Assembly: GCA_934149075.1 (NCBI GenBank)
Contig: CAKPDR010000007.1
Coordinates: 17,983 to 81,982, forward strand
Reading direction: 5' to 3'
Origin: an uncultured Clostridia bacterium
GTDB taxonomy: Bacteria; Bacillota; Clostridia; TANB77; CAG-508
DNA length: 64,000 nucleotides
This document shows, one piece after another, positions 8,224 to 16,620 of the stretch. A model generated the notes under the pieces. That model did no database searches. It was not told the origin of the DNA and was given only the letters and a program-made list of their open reading frames with translations. The translations under genes were made by a program, and so were the position numbers. Numbering within the stretch: the stretch's first letter is position 1; the number at the start of each line of letters is the position of its first letter.

Positions 8224-9168
8224 ATGGAAAAAAACAAAAGAATAACAAATGTATTATTAGTAATTATAGTAATATTAGTGATTGGAGGATGTGCTTTGGC
8301 ATATTTTTATTTTACAAAAGATAAAACAAAGCCAATAATAGATCCAGAAGAAAAGAAAACTGTACAAAATCAAGAAAAAGTATTTTCAGTGGAAAAATAT
8401 CCAAGAATAGATGGTTCAACAGCTACATTACCACTTGCAGAAGCATTTAAATCAAATTTTACAGGTACAGATATTAAAGATGTTGAAGTAACACATTCAA
8501 AAACACATAATGCATATGTGAATTTGATAAACGGAGATACTGATTTAATATTAGTAACATATCCTTCAGATGATGAACAAAAACTAGCTCAAGAAAAAAA
8601 CGTAGAATTAGAAATAGTGCCAATTGTAAAAGAAGCATTTGTATTTTTTGTAAATAAAGAAAATATAGTGGATAATTTAACATTAGAACAAGTGCAAGAC
8701 ATATATTCAGGTAAAATAAAAAATTGGAAAAATGTAGGCGGAGAAAATAAAAAAATAATTGCATTTCAAAGACCAGAAAACTCAGGAAGTCAATCAGGAA
8801 TGATATCTTTGGTTATGAAAGGTAAGAAAATGATGGAACCTGAAAAAGAAACAATTGCACAAAGTATGGCTGATATAGTTGATGTAATTTCTGATTATGA
8901 TAATGGAAAGCAGGCAATAGGATATTCATACTACTATTATGCAACAACAATGTATTCGTCAAATGCAATGAAATTATTATCTATTAATGGAGTTGCTCCT
9001 ACATATGAGAATATACAAACTGGATTGTATGATATACAAACAGCATATTATGCTGTTATAAGGAAGAATGAACCAGAAAATAGTGATACACGCAAATTAC
9101 TAGATTTAATGAAATCTGAAAGAGGTCAAAATGTAGCAAAGGAGGCTGGCTATGTTCAAAACTACTAA
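8224..9168 (+). CDS. PstS-like substrate-binding protein, membrane-anchored
   Basis: The protein resembles PstS-type periplasmic binding proteins: IDGSTATLPLAEAFKSNF at the N-terminal lobe, DLILVTYPSDDEQ, LTLEQVQDIYSGKIKNWKNVGG and FQRPENSGSQSGM, the motifs that line a phosphate-type ligand pocket. The N-terminus has one hydrophobic stretch (VLLVIIVILVIGG) followed by a Cys that could be a lipobox, but hydrophobic residues continue past it, so it may be a plain membrane anchor. ATG 8224 is preferred over 8218 because AAGGGGA sits at a normal distance. No pstCAB genes are adjacent, so a sensing role is possible. Confidence 0.85.
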   Translation: MEKNKRITNVLLVIIVILVIGGCALAYFYFTKDKTKPIIDPEEKKTVQNQEKVFSVEKYPRIDGSTATLPLAEAFKSNFTGTDIKDVEVTHSKTHNAYVNLINGDTDLILVTYPSDDEQKLAQEKNVELEIVPIVKEAFVFFVNKENIVDNLTLEQVQDIYSGKIKNWKNVGGENKKIIAFQRPENSGSQSGMISLVMKGKKMMEPEKETIAQSMADIVDVISDYDNGKQAIGYSYYYYATTMYSSNAMKLLSINGVAPTYENIQTGLYDIQTAYYAVIRKNEPENSDTRKLLDLMKSERGQNVAKEAGYVQNY

Positions 9169-10486
9169 AGCTAAAATAATTTTTGTTGTACTATTCTGTA
9201 TTATATGTATATCAGTAACATTAGGATTAATATTATATAAAAATATTGAAATTGGACAAGAAGTTAAAGATGATATAAGAACAGGTGAAAGTGACGAAAT
9301 TAATAAAGATGTGGCAGGAATAGATGTAAATGGTACATATAACCAAAACGATTTGAAAATGGAAGAGAACAGAGCAACTAAAGAAAAGGTAGAGATTAGT
9401 TATTTAAAAATATTAGGACTAAAAAATAAAATCATTCAAGAGAATATTAATCAAGAATTAGAAAGAGATGCATTAAATTTCTATAGAGAAAAAATTAGTG
9501 ATTTAAATGAGGTAATAAACGTATCTTCAAATATGATTAATACAGCAAATTTTGCAAATGTAATTTCTTTTGAAATATCTTACGTTGCAAAAAAAGATGA
9601 TAATGGAGATGGATTTTATCAGGACATTAAAGGAATAAATTATGATTTGACAACAGGCGAAGAAATAAGTATTGATAAGTTATTTACATCAGATGCACCT
9701 ATAGAAGATATTTTGAGAAAGTCAGCATATTATAGCTTGATAGAAAACAATACTGAGGAAAATTTATCAGGAGATTTAGTAGTATCTGATTATGGCGATA
9801 TAGAAGATGATATTGCTACATTTATTAATCAATATAAAAAAGGAAAAATAAATAAATTTTATTTTTCGCCTAAATATATCTATATTTTGTATGGAGAAAA
9901 TGTAATTAAAATAGATATGAAACAATATGCTGATTATATAGCTATTTATAATAGATATTTAACAGACGAATCTATTTTTGAAACAAATGATGTTGGACTA
10001 AAAAATTTATATACGTTATCAGAAAGATATACAATTGATTATAGATATACGATTTATGAAAAAGGTAGCAATTATTTAATAGATATTAATATAGACAATA
10101 TAGATTTAGATGAAACAGCATTTAGTAAAAAAGTATTACAGATCAAAATAAAAGAATTAGATGATGAAATAAAGAAAATGAAATCAATAGCTAGTAGGGA
10201 CACAAATAATTTTTATATAATAAATTATTATATGAATATTAATACAACAGTCGAGAGCTCAACGCAACAAAACTTAACTTATTGCGAAAAGACTGGTAAC
10301 TCATATGAGATGACAATTCATGATTTTGAAGAAAATATTGAGCCAATCATAATTGAAAACAACAGAAGTGATCCAGGTGGAGCCCTTCCAGAATATATAT
10401 ATGATTTTAGTAAGGTATTAAAAATTGAACCACAAAGAACAATGGAATTTTATAATCCCGAGACAGGAGATAAGGTGGTAATTTAG
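9152..10486 (+). CDS. Membrane-anchored DUF3298/RsiV-like protein
   Basis: The 444-residue protein has one N-terminal membrane segment (residues 9-28) and a large extracytoplasmic part. The middle (SFEISYVAKKD, then IKGINYDLTTGEEISIDKLF) resembles the DUF3298 domain found in RsiV and PdaC-type proteins. The rest is not recognisable. It starts inside the end of the PstS-like gene (17-nt overlap) with an AAAGGAGG site, so the two are translationally linked and may work together at the cell surface. There is no sigma factor gene next to it, so an anti-sigma role is unlikely. Confidence 0.75.
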   Translation: MFKTTKAKIIFVVLFCIICISVTLGLILYKNIEIGQEVKDDIRTGESDEINKDVAGIDVNGTYNQNDLKMEENRATKEKVEISYLKILGLKNKIIQENINQELERDALNFYREKISDLNEVINVSSNMINTANFANVISFEISYVAKKDDNGDGFYQDIKGINYDLTTGEEISIDKLFTSDAPIEDILRKSAYYSLIENNTEENLSGDLVVSDYGDIEDDIATFINQYKKGKINKFYFSPKYIYILYGENVIKIDMKQYADYIAIYNRYLTDESIFETNDVGLKNLYTLSERYTIDYRYTIYEKGSNYLIDINIDNIDLDETAFSKKVLQIKIKELDDEIKKMKSIASRDTNNFYIINYYMNINTTVESSTQQNLTYCEKTGNSYEMTIHDFEENIEPIIIENNRSDPGGALPEYIYDFSKVLKIEPQRTMEFYNPETGDKVVI

Positions 10487-10489
10487 TAT

Positions 10490-10534
10490 AAAATCACTCG
10501 ATATTACAAATAATTGTAATAAGGGTGATTTTTT
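10490..10534 (+). promoter_or_regulatory. Terminator-like hairpin covering the yitT Shine-Dalgarno
   Basis: AAAATCACTCGATATTAC pairs with GTAATAAGGGTGATTTT, an almost complete long stem followed by T residues. It looks like the terminator of the upstream gene, yet its 3' arm contains the AAGGGTG ribosome-binding site of the next gene, whose ATG is at 10537. The hairpin could both end transcription and hide the ribosome-binding site. Confidence 0.6.
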
Positions 10535-10536
10535 AT

Positions 10537-11388
10537 ATGAATAATGAAAAAATAAAAAAGTCTATAATAGATGTCGTCGGAACAATTGTTGGATCTGCAA
10601 TAATGGCAGTTGGAGTTTCTTCTTTTCTATTACCAAATCAGTTATCATCTGGTGGTTTTTCAGGAGTTGCAACAATAACATATTATTTATTAAAAATTCC
10701 GATGGGAGCCATGATAATGGCATTAAATATACCGCTATTTTTATTTGCAGGTTATAGATTAGGTAAGGAATTTTTTATAAAATCATTAATTGGAACTTTC
10801 AGTTTATCAATATTTATAGATATATTAGATAAGTATCCTCCTATAACATCAGATAGATTTTTAGCATGTATATATGGTGGAGCAATAATAGGTATAGGAA
10901 CTGCAGTAATTTTAAGAGTTGATTCATCAACAGGCGGAACAGAACTTATAGCTAATATAATAAAGACATACAATCCATATATTTCTATGAGTAAATATTT
11001 AACGATAATTGATATTGTTATAATTGGGCTAAACGTAATATTTTTTAAGCATATTGAAATAGGATTATATTCAGCAATTGCAATTTATTTATATGGACAA
11101 ATGATTGACCTGATTTTTGAAGGTGTACATTATACTAAATTATTGTTTATAATTTCGGATAAAAATGAACAAATTTCGAATGATATAAGTAAGAAAGTGA
11201 AGAGGGGTGTTACTGGTTTGTATGGAAAAGGAATGTATAGAGAAAAAGATAAACTTGTTTTAATATGTGCTGCCTCAAGAAGTGATGTGGCTAAAATTAA
11301 ATATATTGCAAATAAAATTGATAGGAATTGCTTTGTTGTAATTGCAAATGCAAGAGAGGTATTAGGCAAAGGGTTTAAAGAAAAATAA
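10537..11388 (+). CDS. YitT family membrane protein
   Basis: This 283-residue protein has an N-terminal multi-pass membrane domain of the YitT/DUF161 type (GSAIMAVGVSSFLLPNQLSSGGFSG, GIGTAVILRVDSSTGGTELIA) and a C-terminal soluble DUF2179-type domain (KRGVTGLYGKGMYREKDKLVLICAASRSDVAKIK). The family is widespread in Firmicutes and its transport substrate is not established. An upstream GTG at 10525 lies within the Shine-Dalgarno, so ATG 10537 is the start. It converges with gerC and shares a bidirectional terminator. Confidence 0.92.
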   Translation: MNNEKIKKSIIDVVGTIVGSAIMAVGVSSFLLPNQLSSGGFSGVATITYYLLKIPMGAMIMALNIPLFLFAGYRLGKEFFIKSLIGTFSLSIFIDILDKYPPITSDRFLACIYGGAIIGIGTAVILRVDSSTGGTELIANIIKTYNPYISMSKYLTIIDIVIIGLNVIFFKHIEIGLYSAIAIYLYGQMIDLIFEGVHYTKLLFIISDKNEQISNDISKKVKRGVTGLYGKGMYREKDKLVLICAASRSDVAKIKYIANKIDRNCFVVIANAREVLGKGFKEK

Positions 11389-11449
11389 AAAATTTAAAAT
11401 ATAAGTTATATTAAAGTGAAAATTTAATATAACTTATATTTTAAATTTT
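11389..11449. terminator. Bidirectional terminator between yitT-like gene and gerC
   Basis: A perfect 25-bp inverted repeat (11389-11413 with 11425-11449) with an 11-nt loop. A- and T-rich arms give U-tracts on both strands for the two converging genes. Confidence 0.85.
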
Positions 11450-12793
11450 CTAGATTTTGGTTAATAACATACTAGAAATAGAATCGATATTTATATTGAT
11501 ATCGAATTTTGCATCTTTAAATTTTTCAGACCAATTATAATTATTCCAATCATTAATTGTAGGAAAATAAGCAAGAGCTTTAGTAGAGAAACAGTCAATA
11601 TCTGTTTCATATTCTCTTGAAATTTTATTAAAATAAGAATTAAATTCTTTTTTCATATAATCCTTAGTTACATCAGAAAATTTTTCAAGTACATCTTTTT
11701 CTTCATAATTGATATTATTTACCAGAGTTAATATAGATGCTCGAACAGCAATTTTGACATAAATGTTAGGGATATTATCTTCAATTTTTACTGTAATTTT
11801 TGCTTTTTTTACTGGAGTTAAAATTAATTCAAGCTTTTCTTCGGTATTTGATTCACTTTCCTTATAAGGATTATCAATAGAAATAATACAAGAGTCAATA
11901 TCATTATTAATAAGTAGATGACAAATTGTTTCTATTGCAGTTAATTCACCTTTAAATTTATCGCCTTCAAAAACAGCAATTCCTATATTTTCACTTCCAC
12001 GTTTTCCTTCAACTGTACTTGTTCCAGCAAGTAAATCTTCAGGAGTTGTAACTGTATATATATCTTCCTTTTTTTCTTTATCAGAAGAAGTATCAGAAGA
12101 GTTAGAATCGTTTTGACTAGAATTATTTTCAGTAGAAGATGAAGTTGAAGAACTACTGTTTTCTTCTTGCCTTGCAGTTTTATCAAGCCCACCTAATATA
12201 GCAGTGCTATTACAAGATGGATTAGAATAAGTATTAAAAAAGTCACCAACAGTTATATTTGAAAAATATCCTGTAAATTTATTAGTTATTGAAAATGTAT
12301 CGTAATAAATAGTTGTTAATTTTTCAAGATTTGGCTTAACATTATTTAAATAATCATAAGCATCACATGTACTAATAACCAAATTCGTAGTTGGCCTAAA
12401 TTCTTCATTATTTAATAAGCTATAAATTTGAGAAGAAATACCGTTCTTTGCAAATTCTTCAGAAAAAATCACAATACTGCAATGAGATAAGTTAATTTCC
12501 TTTCCTATATAAGTGTTAATTAAATTAAGACAACTATAAATTGAATCAGACTCACTAGAAACCAGAACTATATTACTAGATTCGTCGGAAGAACCACTTC
12601 CTGATAAAAATGAATCAGAATTTGTAAATTGAGCAGAAATTTTCATTTTTGCTTTTTCGCCGACATCAATTCCAAGAGCCAAAACATATGCAAGATTTGA
12701 AATATTATGTGAAGTATATGAGCTTGAAAATGCACTTGCAAAAATAACAAGTAAAATTAAAAACACGATTATAGCTATAACATTTTTATTCAT
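11450..12793 (-). CDS. Ger(x)C-like spore germination protein
   Basis: GerC proteins are outer-leaflet lipoproteins of germinant receptors in the spore inner membrane. The motif after the hydrophobic N-terminus, SNLAYVLALGIDVGEKAKMKISAQF, matches the start of GerC proteins, as do the ILTLVNNINYEEKDV-like C-terminal part and overall length (447 residues). The lipobox Cys normally found just before this motif is absent (FASAFSSSYTSHNIS). A Ser/Asn-rich insert (SSSSTSSSTENNSS) lies near the middle. ATG 12793 has AGGAGG at 8 nt and overlaps the gerAB stop as ATGA, so translation is coupled. Confidence 0.85.
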   Translation of the reverse strand: MNKNVIAIIVFLILLVIFASAFSSSYTSHNISNLAYVLALGIDVGEKAKMKISAQFTNSDSFLSGSGSSDESSNIVLVSSESDSIYSCLNLINTYIGKEINLSHCSIVIFSEEFAKNGISSQIYSLLNNEEFRPTTNLVISTCDAYDYLNNVKPNLEKLTTIYYDTFSITNKFTGYFSNITVGDFFNTYSNPSCNSTAILGGLDKTARQEENSSSSTSSSTENNSSQNDSNSSDTSSDKEKKEDIYTVTTPEDLLAGTSTVEGKRGSENIGIAVFEGDKFKGELTAIETICHLLINNDIDSCIISIDNPYKESESNTEEKLELILTPVKKAKITVKIEDNIPNIYVKIAVRASILTLVNNINYEEKDVLEKFSDVTKDYMKKEFNSYFNKISREYETDIDCFSTKALAYFPTINDWNNYNWSEKFKDAKFDININIDSISSMLLTKI

Positions 12794-13884
12794 TTGAACC
12801 ACCTCCTTATAGATTTTTTAATAGAAGCTGAGATTAATATTAAAAAAGTGATGCCAATAACTAAAATGAAAAATGCATATCTATAAACAACGTTTAAATA
12901 ATATATGGAAATACTATAGTTTTTGAAGCATAAGCTAACAATTAAAACGCAGACTGCAAGTAAAATAACAAATAATAATTCATTTTTCAAGTGAGTCATC
13001 TTTACTAAAATATTACTTGAAAATTTTAATGTAATACTTAAATAACTTATAAATGTAATAATCCAAATAAGCAAGAAAATAGAGTCCAACTTTCTGAAAA
13101 ATGAACCGAATTCAATATATTTGGTTGCAGAATATAGAGGCATAAGTTCATTAGTTTTCACAAAACCACTAAACATGAATAGGATTATTGCAATACTTAT
13201 TAATAAAAATATACATGATAGAACTATAGCTGTTACCGAAATTTTTTTTATTTGTTCGGGATGTTTTAACATAGGAGGCATAAAGTAAATATATGCAAGA
13301 GCTTGAAATGCAAACATATTACATAATCCTGAAACGAACGTAGTATATAATCCATTGCCAAATATAGGATAAATTTTTTCTATTTCGTAATAAGAAATAT
13401 CAGAGAAAAATAAAAGCAAAATACTAATCACAAAAAATGGAAAAAATATTAAATTACTTCTATATATTGCATTGTGTTTCATATTACAAGATAGAACAGC
13501 AGCTATTATAAATAAGAATATTATATAAAAAAGTTTTGTCATAGGAAAATATATTATTTGTAAGAATGCTGAAAATAAATTTAGTAAAATTCCACCAAAA
13601 AAAATAAAGTATGCAATATATGCTAAGCCTATAATCCATTTTAATAAATTTCCGCCAAGATAGTTAGAGATATCTATTAAATCAAATGTAGGGAATTTTT
13701 TTAGGAAGTAACAAATTATACAAGTAAAAATAATTGATATTACACCTATGTATAAAATGTTTAGAAGCGAGGCTGATGCAGTAACATCAATAATTGATTT
13801 TGTTACATTTAAAATAATATGATTAAAAGTGATTGTTAATAATAATGCAATTGCTTCTTTGTTTCCGATTTTTGTATTATCCAT
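12790..13884 (-). CDS. GerAB-like germination permease
   Basis: The 364-residue protein has about ten hydrophobic segments and the features of the GerAB/endospore germination permease family (APC superfamily): GNKEAIALLLTITFNHIIL at the N-terminus, an IISLSNYLGG-like segment (DLIDISNYLGGNLLKWIIG), and NMFAFQALAYIYFMPPML in the middle. It would sit in the spore inner membrane as the ligand-sensing subunit of a germinant receptor. It overlaps gerC by 4 nt. No gerAA gene is found upstream, where a terminator and an HD-domain gene are found instead. Confidence 0.88.
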   Translation of the reverse strand: MDNTKIGNKEAIALLLTITFNHIILNVTKSIIDVTASASLLNILYIGVISIIFTCIICYFLKKFPTFDLIDISNYLGGNLLKWIIGLAYIAYFIFFGGILLNLFSAFLQIIYFPMTKLFYIIFLFIIAAVLSCNMKHNAIYRSNLIFFPFFVISILLLFFSDISYYEIEKIYPIFGNGLYTTFVSGLCNMFAFQALAYIYFMPPMLKHPEQIKKISVTAIVLSCIFLLISIAIILFMFSGFVKTNELMPLYSATKYIEFGSFFRKLDSIFLLIWIITFISYLSITLKFSSNILVKMTHLKNELLFVILLAVCVLIVSLCFKNYSISIYYLNVVYRYAFFILVIGITFLILISASIKKSIRRWFK

Positions 13885-13947
13885 AAATTTGGTCCTTTCA
13901 TTTAGCCGATTTTAAGCTTTGACTATAAAGAGAAAGTCTAAAAAGGC

Positions 13948-13988
13948 TAAAAAATATTCCTACATATTATTTACAAATATGTAGGAAT
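13948..13988 (-). terminator. Terminator of the HD-domain gene
   Basis: On the minus strand, ATTCCTACATAT pairs with ATATGTAGGAAT and is followed by a T-run (A-run at 13948-13953). It separates the HD gene from gerAB. Confidence 0.8.
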
Positions 13989-14017
13989 TATACAATTTGG
14001 GATATGTATATAATTAA

Positions 14018-14533
14018 TTAAATTTTAATTTTGAAAATTGTAAATGCAAAAAATATGTAAGCATATCTAAGAAATTTCTTTTGCATTAAATGAGATTTAT
14101 AGTATTCATGAAAAGATTTTAATGCACTTATTTTATCAGTGATAGTTATAACATAACTTTCTTTATATTTAGGCAGTTGAAAAAATGTTACGGGCCACAT
14201 ATGTTTCAAAATTATATCTTGCTCTTTTGTTGTTAAATGAGATATAGCTAAAGCATTTTTTAAAGCAATTTTCGGATGCTCAAATGCATGCCAACCATTT
14301 AACATTTTTCTAGAATGTCTCCAATCATATAAAAATAAATCATGTAACATTCCAGCTCTTGCTGCTGCAACATAGTCTAGGTTATGCTTTTTGCAAAAAC
14401 GATATGACCAATATGCAACTTCTACACAATGATCATAACATAATGTATCATAATGTTGCTTGTAGTTTTTCATTTCTAATACAGTTGGATTATTTATTAA
14501 ATCTTTTATTATTTCATAAAATTCTTTATCCAT
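14018..14533 (-). CDS. HD-domain protein (paralogue 1)
   Basis: The 171-residue protein carries an HD phosphohydrolase signature: CYDHCVEVAYWSYRFCKK, then RAGMLHDLFLYD (the HD pair), then HPKIALKNA and LKHMWPVTF with further His and the DK of ITDKISALK. Such domains bind metals and hydrolyse nucleotides or phosphoesters; the substrate here is unknown. ATG 14533 is favoured over an upstream GTG because AAGGATG sits about 10 nt away. A close paralogue lies at 36283-36774, also on the minus strand. It is a single-gene unit ending in a terminator. Confidence 0.85.
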   Translation of the reverse strand: MDKEFYEIIKDLINNPTVLEMKNYKQHYDTLCYDHCVEVAYWSYRFCKKHNLDYVAAARAGMLHDLFLYDWRHSRKMLNGWHAFEHPKIALKNALAISHLTTKEQDIILKHMWPVTFFQLPKYKESYVITITDKISALKSFHEYYKSHLMQKKFLRYAYIFFAFTIFKIKI

Positions 14534-14754
14534 AGTAATCACATCCTTTTTAGTATAAATACACTTCTATTTATATTATACTACATTTTTGATATAAAAT
14601 AAATACAAAAAAAGATATTTACAATTCGAATATTTTTTTGATATAATAAAATAAATTATATTAATTAAAAATAAGATAAAATTCAGCAGATTTTAGCCAA
14701 AGTAATAGATTATAAAAGAATTAATATGTAATGAAATTATGAGAGGAGATTGCT

Positions 14755-14847
14755 ATGAAGCAAGTAGAAGAAGAGGAAAAAATAATAGAGTTTGATGATT
14801 TAGACAGTGAGCCAATGTCAATCAAGTATGAGCGGAGCTTTTCTTAG
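14755..14847 (+). pseudogene. 5' fragment of a frameshifted gene
   Basis: A strong GAGAGGAGA site precedes an ATG at 14755 that opens a 30-codon reading frame (MKQVEEEEKIIEFDDLDSEP and on) ending in TAG at 14845. In the T4 run at 14839-14842, moving one base forward joins it to the long frame ending at 16069 and gives the natural-looking junction YERSFLSSYYSND. The combined product would be 437 residues. Either the two frames are joined by +1 slippage at TTT-T, or one T has been gained by mutation or sequencing error. Confidence 0.65.
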
Positions 14848-16069
14848 TTCATATTATTCAAATGATGATGAGGTGCAGAATTTGTATGCACTTATAAAGT
14901 TTATTCTGCTAGACATAGCTGAAATAAGAGGGCTAAATGTTGATGAAAATGAAACTTTTGATATGGATACAGTATTAAATAAAATTGTTGAGGTTCCAAG
15001 TGAGTTAAAAGATTTTAATCCACTATATTTTAAAAGTGAAGAAAAACTTAACAAATATATTGATGATAAAACAAAAAACATGACTTTAGATGAACTAAAT
15101 AAATTTCTAGAATTTTTTTCTTATGGCGGGATGTGTGATTCTTTTCGTTCATATATGGTGGATTATATTACTGGGTTGATGGAGAAAATTGACGAATTGC
15201 ATCTTGAGAGTTTCGGCAGTAATAGACTAGTGGATATAGATGAGGAGGGCTTTGGAAATCCGAAATCTAATGGGGAACATGAAGAATATATTACTCAAGA
15301 CGATATATTTCTTGATACAGATAACAAAGAAAATGCAGATTTAGATGGGGGAAAAACAAGTGATAAGAATTTAATCAAGTATATCAAGTATATAAATAGC
15401 TTCCCGCAAATAATTAAATATCAATCTAATGCAAGGAAAATAGAAAGTAAATTAATAGATTTATCAAATCAAAAAAAATTAAATGAGTTTTATAGTAATA
15501 AATCTTTTACTAAAGAATTTGAAAAAATTATGTCTCATGATACAAAACAACATATTTATCATTTTCATGGTACACAAGATTTAGAAAGTGCAGATTTAAT
15601 AATGCAAGAAGGATTGGGAATGACGCAAAATTCTTTATCAAGCACAAGTGAACGAGAATTTACAAAGGATGATGTAATTCTTTATAGTAGAGGATTTATG
15701 AATGAGATAGGAAGGGATGCAATTGTAATTATAGATCAACCTAGATTAAAAGATGGTAAGCCTAAAACCATAGTGGAACCTTTACAAAGCGATAAAAAAA
15801 TTCATTTTGTTCCTTCAGGATTACAGGGACTGGATGGTGAACCAAGATACATTGTAGATCCTCAGTATATAGTTGGATATGTAGATAAAAAGAATAAAAC
15901 AATAATATACAATCCAAGATATTATGATTACAGCAGATTTAATGATTCAAAAGACATTGATAGACCAAAGGGAGTTCCATATAGTAATGAAAGAATTGCA
16001 GATGGAGTTCTAAACGCTCATTTTGAAGAATTGATAAAAACAAAAGAACAAGAAGAATTACAACAATAA
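14807..16069 (+). CDS. Unknown protein, possible ADP-ribosyltransferase-like C-terminus
   Basis: I do not recognise the family. As an isolated frame it would begin at GTG 14807 or ATG 14828, but neither has a Shine-Dalgarno; the good one belongs to the overlapping short frame at 14755, so the true product is probably the joined 437-residue protein. The N-terminal ~200 residues are acidic and helical. The C-terminal part (IYHFHGTQDLESADLIMQEGLGM, then SSTSEREF, then DAIVIIDQPRL and YIVGYVDKKNKTIIYNPRYY) resembles the HGT-start strand and helix of ADP-ribosyltransferase folds such as PARP or KptA. This is an inference from motif shape only. It has no signal peptide. The small gene at 16091 follows closely. 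Confidence 0.75.
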   Translation: MSQCQSSMSGAFLSSYYSNDDEVQNLYALIKFILLDIAEIRGLNVDENETFDMDTVLNKIVEVPSELKDFNPLYFKSEEKLNKYIDDKTKNMTLDELNKFLEFFSYGGMCDSFRSYMVDYITGLMEKIDELHLESFGSNRLVDIDEEGFGNPKSNGEHEEYITQDDIFLDTDNKENADLDGGKTSDKNLIKYIKYINSFPQIIKYQSNARKIESKLIDLSNQKKLNEFYSNKSFTKEFEKIMSHDTKQHIYHFHGTQDLESADLIMQEGLGMTQNSLSSTSEREFTKDDVILYSRGFMNEIGRDAIVIIDQPRLKDGKPKTIVEPLQSDKKIHFVPSGLQGLDGEPRYIVDPQYIVGYVDKKNKTIIYNPRYYDYSRFNDSKDIDRPKGVPYSNERIADGVLNAHFEELIKTKEQEELQQ

Positions 16070-16090
16070 TTGGGTTAGGAAGTGGTGAAT

Positions 16091-16525
16091 GTGATTTCTG
16101 GTAATACATATGAAGAGTTATATGAAGTATTACGATATATGGATAAACCTACAGTGATGAAGATTCCAGAAAGTATTTTAAGAAATATATTGGAAAAGAG
16201 AAACAAAGAGTTCGAGACAAGGATTGACAAAAATGATTTATTTAAAGAAGAAAATATGAGCAAAGAAGCTGTTGATATTTTATGCTGGCTGGAATACAAA
16301 TTCTTGATGAGTGAAGAAAATAAAAAAGAAATTGATAAAATAAAAAATAGAAAACTAAAAGAAATGGAAAATAAAAATTATGATTTAAATAATCTTTTCA
16401 AGAAAAAAGAGATAGCAGAGGCTCATATAAATAATATTCAATTAATTGAAAAAAAAGAAAAATCATGGTTAAAAAAAATACTAGATAATATAATAAAATT
16501 TTTTGCAAGAAAAAAATTTAGTTAA
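16091..16525 (+). CDS. Small unknown protein, probable partner of the preceding gene
   Basis: The 144-residue basic protein (starting near ISGNTYEELYEVLRYMDKP) is not assigned to a named family. It is predicted mostly helical and ends in a Lys-rich amphipathic stretch (WLKKILDNIIKFFARKKFS) that could touch membrane or nucleic acid. GTG codons at 16082, 16085 and 16091 are all in frame. 16091 is favoured because TAGGAAG is about 9 nt upstream. It begins 21 nt after the ART-like gene and both end before a terminator, so they form a two-gene unit. Confidence 0.75.
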   Translation: MISGNTYEELYEVLRYMDKPTVMKIPESILRNILEKRNKEFETRIDKNDLFKEENMSKEAVDILCWLEYKFLMSEENKKEIDKIKNRKLKEMENKNYDLNNLFKKKEIAEAHINNIQLIEKKEKSWLKKILDNIIKFFARKKFS

Positions 16526-16528
16526 AAG

Positions 16529-16567
16529 AAAATCACACTTCTGCGAGCCAATAGAAGTGTGATTTTT
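16529..16567 (+). terminator. Terminator after the small partner gene
   Basis: AAAATCACACTTCT pairs perfectly with AGAAGTGTGATTTT (14 bp, 10-nt loop), followed by TT. Confidence 0.85.
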
Positions 16568-16620
16568 AACAAAAAATATGTAATGTCAAACTTTTAGTAA
16601 GAAATTCATGGAGGATGCAG

